64,000 nt of DNA. Source: Pisolithus tinctorius (lineage: Eukaryota; Basidiomycota; Agaricomycetes; Boletales; Pisolithaceae). Below, piece after piece: positions 32,219 to 43,437 of this stretch. How positions within the stretch are numbered: position 1 is the stretch's first letter; every line of letters starts with the position of its first letter. The notes under the pieces were generated by a model. That model did not search any database. It was not told where the DNA came from and was given only the letters and a program-made list of their open reading frames with translations. Where the stretch lies: the NCBI GenBank assembly GCA_024663395.1, contig JANFAH010000027.1, forward strand, positions 682,001 to 746,000. Reading direction: 5' to 3'. A program made the position numbers and the translations under genes.

Positions 32219-32230
32219 GGTTATGAGCCC
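32219..32230 (+). other. Half-tRNA primer-binding site of copia element
   Basis: GGTTATGAGCCC follows the LTR directly. It is the complement of GGGCTCATAACC, the anticodon stem-loop of eukaryotic initiator tRNA-Met. Copia-type elements are known to prime from a 5' half of that tRNA cut in the anticodon loop. Confidence 0.75.
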
Positions 32231-32384
32231 TGCCTGCTCATAACTGACCTCATCACCAAGCCACCAACATAGAGCCGAGAAGATCCACTCGCTTATCTGT
32301 CAGGAGGGGGAGAATAGAGATGTCGAGAGTAAGGGCACTGGCCAATCTGCGAGGCATGACACCCAAAGGGGACGAGAAGGAGAG

Positions 32385-35300
32385 ATGAAGATAGTTAAGA
32401 CAGAGAAGCTCACCTCTAATAACTGGGCAGCATGGAAAAAGAAGATTGCTGCCATACTTCAGCTCCAAGATCTATACAAGATGGTGACAGGGGATGACCC
32501 ACAGCCATCCAAGACCCTGCCAGACGAATTGAGTGCCTGGCGGAAATGTGACAAACACACATACATGACACTTATGGCAAACCTGGCCAATGATCAGACT
32601 GTCCAAGCCCAATCAGAGATGGAGACTAGTGCCACATTGTGGCATAATCTACACATGGTACATGAAACTCAGGGCCAAAAATCCATTGCTGCTATTAGGT
32701 GTGAGATCTATGGCCTCAAGGTGCAGGAGGACACAGACCTCCCCAATCATATCACTAGACTACGTGACTTACAGAACTGGCTGTATGAAATGGGTGACAT
32801 CATGCCTGATCCCCAATTCCAGGCTGTGTTGCTGTCGTCACTCCCTACCTCGTGGGATAGCTATACCTCTGGCTTCCTCAGAGGGTCACACTCACAAACA
32901 ACAAAGATATCTATGCAAGAGATAATATCGCTATTCCACACTGAGTGGGAACACTGCAAGCGTGAAGGCAGAGAGAGTGGGTACTATGCCAAGAGTGGCA
33001 GGAGCAATAAACATAAGGCCAATCATCTGGGCCCATGTGACATATGTGGTCACACCAACCACAAAACCTCCAAGTGCCACTTCAAGAATAAACCCAAATG
33101 TAGACACTGCTGATGGTTCAGCCACACCACTCAGGAGTGCTGGACCAACCTGGATAACAAAGATAAATGGTGAAGACAGAGATCTAGAGACCAGGATAGA
33201 GATTGGGATAGGAAGCGATCTAGTAAACACTCCAGATGATCAGATAAGGTGCATCACACGGTGGAGAATATGGACTCCAAAGACGATGTAGCATTCTCTT
33301 CTACTGAAAGTGTAGATACAAAGTCCCCCAAATCAGAGGCTTATTCTGTGTATGTGTGGTTGGCTGATAGTGCTACAACATCGCACATCTGCACTCATCG
33401 CAAAGTGTTCACTACCTATGAGGTACTACCAGACAAAACAGTCTCTGGGATAGGTACCAAGCCAGCTGCCATACCCAGATGTGGCACAGTCACAGTGAAT
33501 AGCCAAATAGGTGACCGAACAGTCACTGTTAATTTACGTGATGTGTTACATGTGCTGTCATCACCTAACAATCTATTTTCAATTGGCCACTTAGATGCAC
33601 AAGGTGGCCACTCCATTAGTGGAGGAGGCCAGATCAAATTGCGCAACTCCTCAGGGGATGTTATCGCACTGGGGAAGCAGAAAAACCATTTATACAAACT
33701 ACAATTTACAGTACCTATGAGGAGTGAGCAAACCAGTCTCACTGATGAAACAATCTTGTGGAAAACATGGCATAAACACTTTGGCCATATTGGGATAAGC
33801 AGACTGTGTCGCCTGTTCCGTAAGAAGTTAGTGAAAGGGTTCAAAGTTGATCTGAACTCGCCTGATTTCAATTGCGAGGTGTGCACTGCCACTAAACAGA
33901 CATGCAAACCTCACCCATCCAAGGCAACCCATCGGGCCTCAGCAGCAGGAGAATTAACTCATACGGACATATGGGGGCCATCACATATGACATCCATACA
34001 AGGCCATTGATACTACATATCATTCATAGACAATGTGACAAGATACACTACTGTCTACTACATGAAACACAAGGGGGAAGCCACAGAACGCATCAAAGAA
34101 TACATGTTGATGATGGAAAGACAAAGAGAGATATCCCCTAAGAGAATCAGATGTGACAATGGAACTGAATACATCAACAATGCACTGATAACATGGTGCA
34201 AAGAAAAAGGAATACTGCTAGAACCTACAGCACCATACTCGCCATCCCAAAACAGTGTGGCTGAGCGATTCAATCACACTGTTGTAGAGCTTGGATGGGC
34301 AATGCTACTGGCAAGAGACATGCCAAAATTTCTGTGGTGCGAAGCCATAAATTATGCAGTTTATGTGCACAATCGTGCATGGACATGCACCTGTGAGAGA
34401 ACACCCTACAAGGGATGGCATGGGCAAGAGCCCGACATATCACACTTGCAAGAGTTTGGGACATGTGTGTGGATCCTCGACAAACACCAAACGACCTCCA
34501 AACTGGATGCGAAATTGCATGCATACCCATTCGTGGGCTTCCTAGATGGCCCACATGCTGTTCAGTATTTCGACACATGCACAAGACAGATATGTACCTC
34601 AAGGAATTATCGACTCCATCCAGAAATTAACCTGCCTCCTTGAGACCTGCCACTTGCAGGGGGAGACACTGGAGGCAAGGGAGAAAGAACCATCAGCAAT
34701 AAGGCAGAACCAAAACAGAAGCAAACAGAGTCACATGACGAGCCCATGAGGCGAAGCAAAAGGGCCCGGACATCACACAATTACAACATGCTGAACGATC
34801 CATTACCTGATTTGGATGAATTACTAAATGATGATCAAACATCGGAGAATTGCGAGCTCTCGTCAGCAGAGTGAGTGTACTTAGCATTCAATGAAAGCAC
34901 ACTGGGGGAAGGTGACCCCAAAACACTATGAGAGGCTAAAGCCTCACCTGAGTGGCTGGAATGGCAAAATGCCATAAAGGCCGAATTACAACAATTGTGA
35001 GAAAAAGGGACATGGATACTAGTAGATCCACCAGAAGGGCATAAGCCCATATCAAATAAATGGGTATTTACCTGAAAATATGACAGGGATGGGGTACTCC
35101 AGAAATACAAGGCAAGATTAGTCGCCAGGGGGTATTCCCAGGTCCTGGGAATGGATTACAATGATACCTATTCCCCAGTCATTAGATTGGAAACAATATG
35201 CCTTATCTTATCATTGGCCAATGCCCAAAACTGGGAAATCCAACAAATGGATGTAAAGGGCGCATACTTAAATGGTAAACTAAAAGAAGAAATATATATG

Positions 35301-36464
35301 GAGCAGCCCAAGGGTTTCAACGACAAAACTGGATGCCTATGCAAATTAATTAAAACATTATATGGACTGAAACAATCCAGATGTGAGTGGAATGAAGAGC
35401 TGAATGGCCAATTACAGACCATTGGCTTCGCTCGACTTCACTCTGATCCCTGCATATACATAAGGAAAACCTCGACTATGATCGAGATCATTACAGTATG
35501 GGTAGACAACCTAGTACTCATCACCAACACTGCTGAACTTATGACTAAACTAAAAATACAACTACAAAATATGTTCGAGGTATCAGACCTCGGAGACCCA
35601 AGTAAACTAGTTGGGATTGAGATCACAGGAGATCACACCAGTGGAACAATCACCCTCAGCCAGACATGCTATATCAAGGGACTACTACAAAAATATGGAA
35701 TGACTGATGCAAACCCAGTCAAAACTCCACTCGATCCAGGCATGTGGCTAAGTCCACGTGACACCAAGACTGAAGGTGTACCTAACAGCAATTATGCAAC
35801 ACTCATAGGACACCTAATGTATGCATCAGTGGCCACGAGGCCTGATATAATGTATGCAGTCAATAGACCCACATCCTTCATGGCAAATCCCGACTTGTCC
35901 CATTGGACAGCAGCAAAAAGAGTACTAAGGTATCTAGCAGGAACTAAAAGCTATGGGATTACCTAAAAAGCCAACCCAGCTCATCCCGAACATAATAAAT
36001 TAATTATGTATTCAGATGCTGACTTTGCTAATGACAATGATCGGATATCAATCTCAGGCTATGTATCCACCTTCAACCAAGGCATGGTCATGTGGTACTC
36101 AAAGAAACAGAATCATGTGGCTCTCTCCACAGCAGAAGCCAAATACATATCAATGGCGAATGCAACGCACAAAGTCATATGGCTGCAAAGCCTGCTGAGT
36201 GAGCTAGATTGCCCACAGTTAGAGGCTACAACACTATATGGCAACAACCAATCAGCACTAGCAATTGCGAAAAATGCGCAATACCATCAAAGATCAAAAC
36301 ACTTTGATACTAAAAATCACTTTATTCATAACTGCACGAAGAAAGAAATAACTAACTTAAAATACTGCCCTATGGTCGAAATGACAGCTGATATCTTCAC
36401 TAAAGCATTAACCAAACTGAAGCACAAACATAACAGAGAAGCCTTGGGCATGACCCTGGCTTGA
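32385..36464 (+). pseudogene. gag-pol: Copia gag-pol polyprotein pseudogene
   Basis: In order: gag (32385-33100, WAAWKKKIAAILQLQDLY) with a zinc knuckle CDICGHTNHKTSKC; protease with LADSATTSHI (about 33360); integrase HHCC (WHKHFGHIG ... CEVC, 33770-33890), catalytic blocks HTDIWGP, RCDNGTEYIN and SQNSVAERFN (33960-34270); RT (35151-35966) whose active site reads VDN where YVDD is expected (about 35500); RNase H (36006-36464) with MYSDADFANDND and ALSTAEAKYISM. In-frame stops lie at 33111, 34008, 34641 and 35964, with several more between 34870 and 35075, mostly TGA where Trp or Arg fits. Not functional. Confidence 0.95.
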
Positions 36465-36471
36465 GGGGGAG
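36461..36471 (+). other. Polypurine tract of copia element
   Basis: TTGAGGGGGAG directly precedes the 3' LTR start TGTAG. Confidence 0.8.
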
Positions 36472-36810
36472 TGTAGAAATACCAACCCACCATCACACCC
36501 AAATAAGGAAAGGATGATACACAGAGAGTGCAGGATGTATGTCATAACCCCAAGAAGGGGATAAGCAAAATGAAAAATACCAAGGCAGGAGTAGGGGCAG
36601 ACATGCCCCAACAGATGAAATATCAAATGTACAATGTAGATATAAGGTAGCTACTGCAGGGGATAGAATCCCCATGAGACAAGAACATCACCTCGTCGAC
36701 CTGCATTCCTGCCTGAGCATACTGAGTCCTAATCTGGCCATCCTTGCACACAAGCTTGCTCGTACCTAATTATTCCCACGTCAGTCACCACACACACATC
36801 ATTCCTAAGA
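36472..36810 (+). repeat. 3' LTR of copia element (LTR-E)
   Basis: 339 bp, colinear with 31881-32218. Followed by the duplication AAATT at 36811-36815. Confidence 0.9.
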
Positions 36811-37111
36811 AAATTAAAATTAGCCAAAAAGAATCCTAACATAGACCAGCATCTTATTATAGTAATCATCAAAGATGGTAATATAATAATATAATATCAT
36901 TGGCATAATCAAGTCCAAAGGTCTACTACATTGCACTGCAAATTAAATGTTGAGTAGGTCCTTGCCACATTGGACAGTATTTTGATTGCATGATGAACCC
37001 CCAAGTACTATAATGTGGTGCTTGAACATAAATCCATCCCAAACTGCTGCCCCCAGATTCAGATGATGTTGAATAATTTAGAATCTCATGTTTCATGATG
37101 GTATTTGGGTC

Positions 37112-40100
37112 TGCAGTTCACAAAATATTCTGAACAGCACACTCCAGGTCAACATCACTTGGTGCCACAGCTTCAAAGACCATCTTGTGCATCATATAAG
37201 TTGTGGGGGGTCTTGAGAACATCTGTTGAGGTAGTATTCCAGCTTCACTCAAGGATGCATATATGACATTGCCATTGACAGAGGAGTATTGTGACCAGAT
37301 TGCATACCAGCTAGGAGTATGCAAAACTGTGAGGGAGTGGGTGATTGGGTACAAGGCTCATAAAAGGTTTCATGGTCATACAGGGATGCAGTACAAGACT
37401 CTGCATATCCTTCCTTGCAGAATTGGGTGGGGGGTACCCAAGAGCCGATGCTGTGATTGGATTCTTGGTCCCACAACTGATTTTCCTGCAAGATGTCAGT
37501 CCTTTATTGTCAAAACAAATGGCGGGATGATGCACATAGTCATTCCATGTCTTGAGGAGAATAGAGCGAGGATCAAACTTGCCTTCATCCTAACACACAA
37601 TAACAGTGATCAGCAACATAATGCATTCAAGATTAAGCCACCTATGTGAATGATGATCTTCTTGCCAGATTCTCCCAGTACAACATGCATGGCACCCCAT
37701 GAGAAATTGTCCATACACCAAAATGAGTAGATTGGAAGCATGAATGAGAAAATCAGGATGGCCAAGATATAGAAATCCATCCATCCATCCATGTCCCACT
37801 TGCAATGCAGAATGAACACCAAGGCTTCCAAGCCATACACAGCAGCAATCATGACAAGGGAGATGAAGGGGATGGTACTGTGCTCGTAAACAACCAACAT
37901 GATCAAGTAGATGATCTGTAATCTTATAAGCATCATCACACTCCAAGGACAATGAAACAACCTACATATGCGATAGTGACAGGCTGAATCAGCATCAATA
38001 TGAGATCCATCATGACAATGAAATGCATGGAGAAGCAACAGAAACCAAAAAGCTGATCCAGGAACGAGTTCACCAAGATTATGAATGGTCAAGTTGATCC
38101 AGTGACAACATTGTGAGAGCAGAACCTTCCAAATGTCTGGAGCGACTGTCTTGGCATGAGTGTCCCTGATAAATTGCATCTTGTACATCAGGAAGTGTTT
38201 GAGCAATAGGGTTGTCAAATAATGATCTTCTCTGAGAAGCAGTAAGTTCCTCATGTGTAGGGTATCAACACCATTCTGGGAATAATCTTGGGTAATTTGG
38301 TTGGAGACAAGCAGGGGCTTGTGTGTGTGTGGTGTGCACAGACAGAACAAGGTGAAACAACTGGGCAAGCAAGTGAGTGAGCTGAACAGACTCTCAATTG
38401 CCTTCGCCATGTGACGGGAGATGAAGTACTTGTACACCTAACAAACCACCCTCAGCCCTCACACCAAACAAAGACATCGCAGGGACTATACACACCTGCA
38501 TCATTGTCACAATTGACTGTTTGGCATTGGCAAGGGATGTTTCACCACACATGCCATGGACTTTCTTGTCATGAATCATTCTATGGCCAGTCAGTTTCCT
38601 TGATTCCCTTACCAAGCAGCATGACATGACTTACACAGAAATGAGGTGGTTAAGTGCATATGGCTCTGCAGTCATATCTGTGTCGATGACAAATAGATAC
38701 TCATAAAATGTTGGGTTGATGCAGATGACATTCTTGATCTGGTGATACATCTTGAGCTCAAGGGGATTCATCAGCATATTGTAATGCACCTAAAAACCCA
38801 CTGTTGGCGCCCAAAAACTCGCATATACCTGAACCAACATACCTTGTTCAAGAAATGCATGACTGCCATCTGTGAATCATGCTTACCACGATTTCTGGGA
38901 CATGACCTCTCTGTCAGCTTCCCGACCTTGACAACCACAAGGTAAGGCATGACATGTCCAGCACACTTGTACAGACCCAAGTACACTTTGGCCATATTAT
39001 GCTGTTGGGTGCCCTCACTGATCAATACAAAACTGAGCAGTTCAGGGTCCAAGTTCAGGTCAGCACCCAGAATATCAAGCATGATACATGGTGTCAGGCA
39101 ATCATTGCCAGATCCAACAATGTTCCTGTTGCACATGATGAGGATCAGCTTGCACTTATCATCATACTTGAGCACAGCCAATGAATTAATCATACACCAA
39201 AGTGATGCCTCACCTTCAGTGTAACACAGAACTTGGCAAATCATGAACTTGTCATGGTCCTTGGGTGCATGAACAGCCCCAAAATTGATCGACACAATGA
39301 ATTTGAACCTGATGATGGAGACCATGAGAACTGAAAGGACAAGCAAGATATATTGCAAGAACAGACACTGAGGCAAATTTCAATTGTCAACTGCACCAAT
39401 CAAGAATAGATTGTGAAGACACATCCTCTGGCTTTTGAGCATTGCAGAATCAAGTCCAAGACCATCTTTGAACTGCTTTGTAAAATCCTGCCTGGAGTTG
39501 ATCTTGAACAGATTGATGATGGTGGAACTCATGAATTGTGTGTCGACACCTCCACCTGCTTGTGTACTGGTAGGCATAATGACAACAGGCAGATAGTTGA
39601 GATACATGGTTAGATCATAGATCAACCCATCAAGGATCCTGACTGATGATCCACTATTAGCCATATCCTTAATCTCCAAAGGCATGTACCTGACATACCC
39701 AATGCAATTATTCCACTGCATGATCATCATGCTCTTGAAATACCAGTTCAGGTGAGAGTCATTGGTAAAAGCATGGAAGTTGTGGTACTGAGCATTGGGG
39801 TTTGTGTTGTTGGTGGAGTCGAGTGTCACCCAGGGGCTCACAGAACCTGAGATGCTGTTACATAGCACACTCACCTATGTCTTTACATCAGAGGAGACCA
39901 CACTAAGATACATGACCTCACATACCTGCACAGGGAAAATTGCATCTGAAGCCATGCCACCATACTGGAGGACAGACTTGGTTGACACCATGCTAAAGAC
40001 ATGCAGATGCATCACCACCATGGCAGTCAAATCAAAGACCTCTCCTCGATTCAACATATAAACATTATTTGGATTGTTTTGATATGAATGCAACACCAGT

Positions 40101-40131
40101 TCAGACATGCTGAACACATACTGAGTGGGTC
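37112..40131 (-). pseudogene. Captured chitin synthase pseudogene
   Basis: Minus-strand blocks follow the order of a fungal chitin synthase with cytochrome-b5-like domains (class V/VII type). A cyt-b5-like part reads NVYMLNRGEVFDLTA (about 40060) and another KDMANSGSSVRILDGLIYDL (about 39665-39610). The membrane/GT2 start follows (FLASINFGA-like; ICQVLCYTEGEASL, about 39240). NPLELKMYHQIKNV, CGETSLANAKQS, and a QRRRW signature changed to QCCHW (about 38110) come next. Membrane helices and FSWGAMHVVLGESGKK (about 37700) follow. The C-terminal tail SIGSWVPP and AVQNIL (about 37440, 37125) suggests the DEK-like end. Two introns remain (38790-38842 and 38438-38495), so capture was from DNA. Frames are broken throughout, with Arg loss typical of CpG decay. 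Confidence 0.85.
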
Positions 40132-40460
40132 AGATGACCAACCCCAGCATGGTAATGATGAAAACATACGCAGTGACAGTAACAAGCTGAATTAGCATTG
40201 ATATGAGATCCATTGCGACAAACAGAGGCTGCAGTACTGATCCGAGGGTGTGAGTTCACCGAGGTTATGAGTGGTTGAGTTGATATGACAATGAGGTTGT
40301 GAGCTAAGCAGAACCTTCTAATCATCTGGAGTGACCATCTTGGCATGAGCATCTCTGATAAATTGCATCTTGTACATTATGAAGTGTTTGAGCAACAGGG
40401 TTGTTGGAAAACAATCTTCTCTGGGGTGCAGCAGGTTCTTTGTTTGTGGGGTAAGTCACA
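40131..40460 (-). pseudogene. Second, partial copy of the chitin synthase membrane part
   Basis: Aligns with about 37965-38290 of the main copy: TTTGAGCAACAGGGTTGT, GATAAATTGCATCTTGTACAT, the TTGGCATGAGC block and GATATGAGATCC. It lies upstream (in gene direction) of the cyt-b5 part, out of natural order. It is therefore a duplicated or rearranged fragment, or belongs to a second captured chitin synthase. Confidence 0.65.
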
Positions 40461-40907
40461 TTGCCCCTGCAGCACCAGTTGCAGAAATGTGCCCAATGGA
40501 GGTGGAACCCAGATATTGTCTAGTGCTTGCAAAACATACTGGGCTTTCTTCCCACTCACATGCCATCAGCTAATGGCAACTGAGTGGCCAGTCGACTGGG
40601 TAATATGGGTGGAGTGACCCCATTCTGTCAACATTACCTCAGGCTCACCTTTCATGTCTGATGATGAACAGACCTGAACCATCCCTACTCCTCAAGATTG
40701 ATGAGCTTGACATATACTGATCACTGTGAAGTCAGGTCCATCTGAACCATTCAAACATGCTGTTCAGAGACAGTTAATTAGCATTCTTGAGCCTCACTTA
40801 GTCTGCATGTTCAGGGTAGATTAGTGGACATGCAATTGAGAGAAACTACATATCACCACAATAGTCAGTATGTGTGAAACATTATATGACCTGTAGTGGA
40901 GGTATCA
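40461..40907. other. Unassigned stretch between chitin synthase and DUF6698-like gene
   Basis: No gene or repeat recognised. Short open frames only. CpG-poor. Confidence 0.3.
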
Positions 40908-42879
40908 CTATTTCTTTTGTCTAGTAACACAGGTAACCCTTGCTGGAACAGCCCTGATGCCTTCCTCCATCGCCTTAGCCTGTCCTTGGGTTGCTTTCTT
41001 GCCTTTCTTAGTGGCCTTGGAGGAATGGCCACTCACTAAGGCTGGCACAACAACAAGGGGGTCGAGAGGATTCAGATGGGTCGAAACAGATGGTTGGGAG
41101 CTGCTGAGAGAAAGAGTGGAGAGGGGAAGGGAGAGTTCCAAACTGGTTGCTGACACAATCACTGACTGCAAAGGAGAGACAGTCCTGGCCTCTAGAACAG
41201 AAATACTAAGGTTTGTATTTGGCTGAATAGCACTGGAAATGGAAGTGCCATTCCCCCAGGCAGTGCTGGCAGCACCGAGTGAGTTCGTACATATCTGAGG
41301 AGGAGGGAAGCCTTCAGCTTGAATGGTGCTGGTGAGAATGGAAGGGTGTGTAGCTGACTGGCTGGTGATGGGGACAGTGGGAGGGTTCAAGTTTACCTCT
41401 GCAGTCCTGCTGACACCTCCAAGTTGTGCCAAGATATCATCTTCCCAGCTTCTTGGCACCTTGACAGAATTTTCAGCTTCAGGAGGTGGTTGTTGGGATC
41501 CATCACATCGGTTTGCACCAAAGATGGCATTATCAAAGTGCTCAAAGATTCCCAAAGCCCACTTCTTGTTCTCTTGTTTTTGGAGCAGCTCTATATAGAA
41601 TTTGAAGTCCTTCTCATATGAAATTCCAGTTTGACTACCAGTAGATGAGAATTCATCATCCCCAGAGAGCAGGAAGTGGGCCTATCAATGTATGATGAGT
41701 GGGTGGCTGTCAGCGCAGGTAGGATGTAATTTGACTCACGAATGTACAACAAATTGCAATGATGCCCTCTGGCATTGTTGTTGCCTTCAATTTCTGACCC
41801 CTGCCAGGTGGACCACCTTTTTCTTGCCTGTCAGGATGCCTTTTCCAAAGTGCAACACACATGCAATCTAATATAACAAGACAATCAGCTGTGAGTGTGT
41901 CCAATACATTCAGCTGGGAAGTGGTTTACCTGAGTAAGTGCCTTGTTTTTGAAGAGGCCAGAGACATTCATTGCTGATGGGTCTTCAAAAAGGATTGGTG
42001 CAAGTGGTGTATATGCCTCATCAGGGTTCACTGGGTTTCGCTTGAGGAGTGACAAAAAGGCAAGATTGTCCATTCTCTTTCTCCAGTCACCAAGTGCCAC
42101 TGGATCCAGTCCTGGACTCAAATGAGCAAAGAGTTGCATGACAGAGTCCTTGACAGGTTTAAGAATGTTGCCATGTTCACCATTCACCATAGATGTGAAC
42201 TGTGAGAAGCAATAGTTAGCAATTGTTTGCTGGATTAGGTATTGTTCACTTATGAGTTGCTCAAAGTGTTCATACTTCATAGTCTGAGCCCAAAGCTCAG
42301 GGGGAACCATAAGGTAAAGCTCAGCACTGTTAGCAATGGCCTTGGACTCAGGAGTTTGATAATGTATCAGATTGCATAAATCAAAGTTGGGAGGGCACGC
42401 ACAAAGAGGGAAGATGCCACTAGGTACCCATAAGTGATAAAAGTAACCATACTTCTTTGCTAGGGAAATGATGGCAGCATCCAGTGGGCCTTGAGGGATC
42501 GACTTGAGGGCCCAGGATCACACTCTGGGTGCTACCTTGGCCTTAAATTTGTTTAGCTCATTCCTTGTCTTTATTAGTTCCTCTTGTAGGCGATTAAAGG
42601 AGACCTGTGCTTGGCCCAGTGCCTAGTAGTGGTAGTCAGTAATATTCAGTTTCATAGGCAGGTCAGAACACATACCTGGCGCAACTCAGCAGGGCTCACA
42701 TCCAGTGCAGGGGCAGCCATAACCCTTTGCACCCCATTGAGTTCCCTGTCCAAGTTAGTGCCTGCATCTCTGGCCACCCCATGGTTTGCTGTGTGTGGGA
42801 CATCCTCATCATTATTGGTATTCTCATCAAGGCTATCATGGCCCACAGCATCAATATCTAGAGTAAAATCCTCAGACAT
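40908..42879 (-). pseudogene. DUF6698-like gene inside the Plavaka transposon
   Basis: The start MSEDFTLDIDAVGHD is at 42879. An acidic N-terminal part and a coiled segment (EELIKTRNELNKFKAKV, about 42600-42540) follow. The conserved core comes next: CFSQFTSMVNGEHGNI, LKPVKDSVMQLFAHLSPGLD, YTPLAPILFEDP, LFKNKAL, TTMPEGIIAICCTF (about 42210-41740). A likely intron (about 41683-41734, GTGAGT...ATAG) joins to AHFLLSGDDEF and EKDFKFYIELLQKQ. The last 215 codons end in a Ser/Thr/Pro/Val-rich tail with a basic KATKKGKKATQGQAK patch (40908-41555). From memory the core matches DUF6698, a mushroom family of unknown function often near transposons. At least three frame breaks. Confidence 0.65.
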
Positions 42880-43437
42880 CGCTGGAAACTGGTAAAACAA
42901 ACCTAGTTGAGGTTGCAGCTGATGTTCCATGACCAGCATGTAACAAATTGGGGGTGAGGTCCTCATACTAAACATTGGTGCCAAGCAGATCCTTTTGAAG
43001 GGTGTTCAACAAGGCAAAAGATGGAAATGAAGTTGACTAACCATTTATGCTGGTGCAACATTGTTGAGGTATCTTACCTCACTGTTACCTACCAGTAGAG
43101 CATACCAAGTTAGAATGGCAGCCAGGAGAACCAATCAGAATGGCGATAAGAACAGGCTCACCATTCGAACATGTCTGTAGGAGTAATATCATTTGTTGTA
43201 GTCCAGATAAAGGCCCCACCACCACCACTTTGATGTTATTGAGTTGACATCATGATGTCAGTAAACATGCAATATTATGACAAGAGATTGGAATTAGTAA
43301 CTCAAAACATAGCAACAATGATTTGAAGGAAAAACCATATCATTGTTAGAGATCCAGTAAGAGATTCAGAATATGCTAGCACAGAGCATTGGTATGAGGA
43401 AAGAGAGCAGCTATCTAAAGTACAATATAATGTTTCC
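42880..43437. other. Unassigned spacer in Plavaka transposon
   Basis: No recognised gene between the DUF6698-like gene and the end of the transposase. AT-rich and CpG-poor; could hold promoter and terminator sequence. Confidence 0.35.

Larger units (their letters stand above)
31881..36810 (+). mobile_element. Ty1/copia element inserted in the Plavaka transposon
   Basis: Two LTRs (31881-32218 and 36472-36810), primer-binding site, gag-pol on plus, polypurine tract, and the perfect duplication AAATT (31876-31880 and 36811-36815). The LTRs differ mainly by transitions. It carries several nonsense codons and is inactive. Confidence 0.95.

Noticed and set aside
32385..36464. RIP (CpA-directed) mutation as the cause of copia stops
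   Set aside because: The changes I can read are mostly at CpG; TpA is not obviously enriched. A count would be needed to be certain.
37112..40131. Active chitin synthase gene
   Set aside because: Frames are broken many times, QRRRW is destroyed, and the gene lies inside a decayed transposon.
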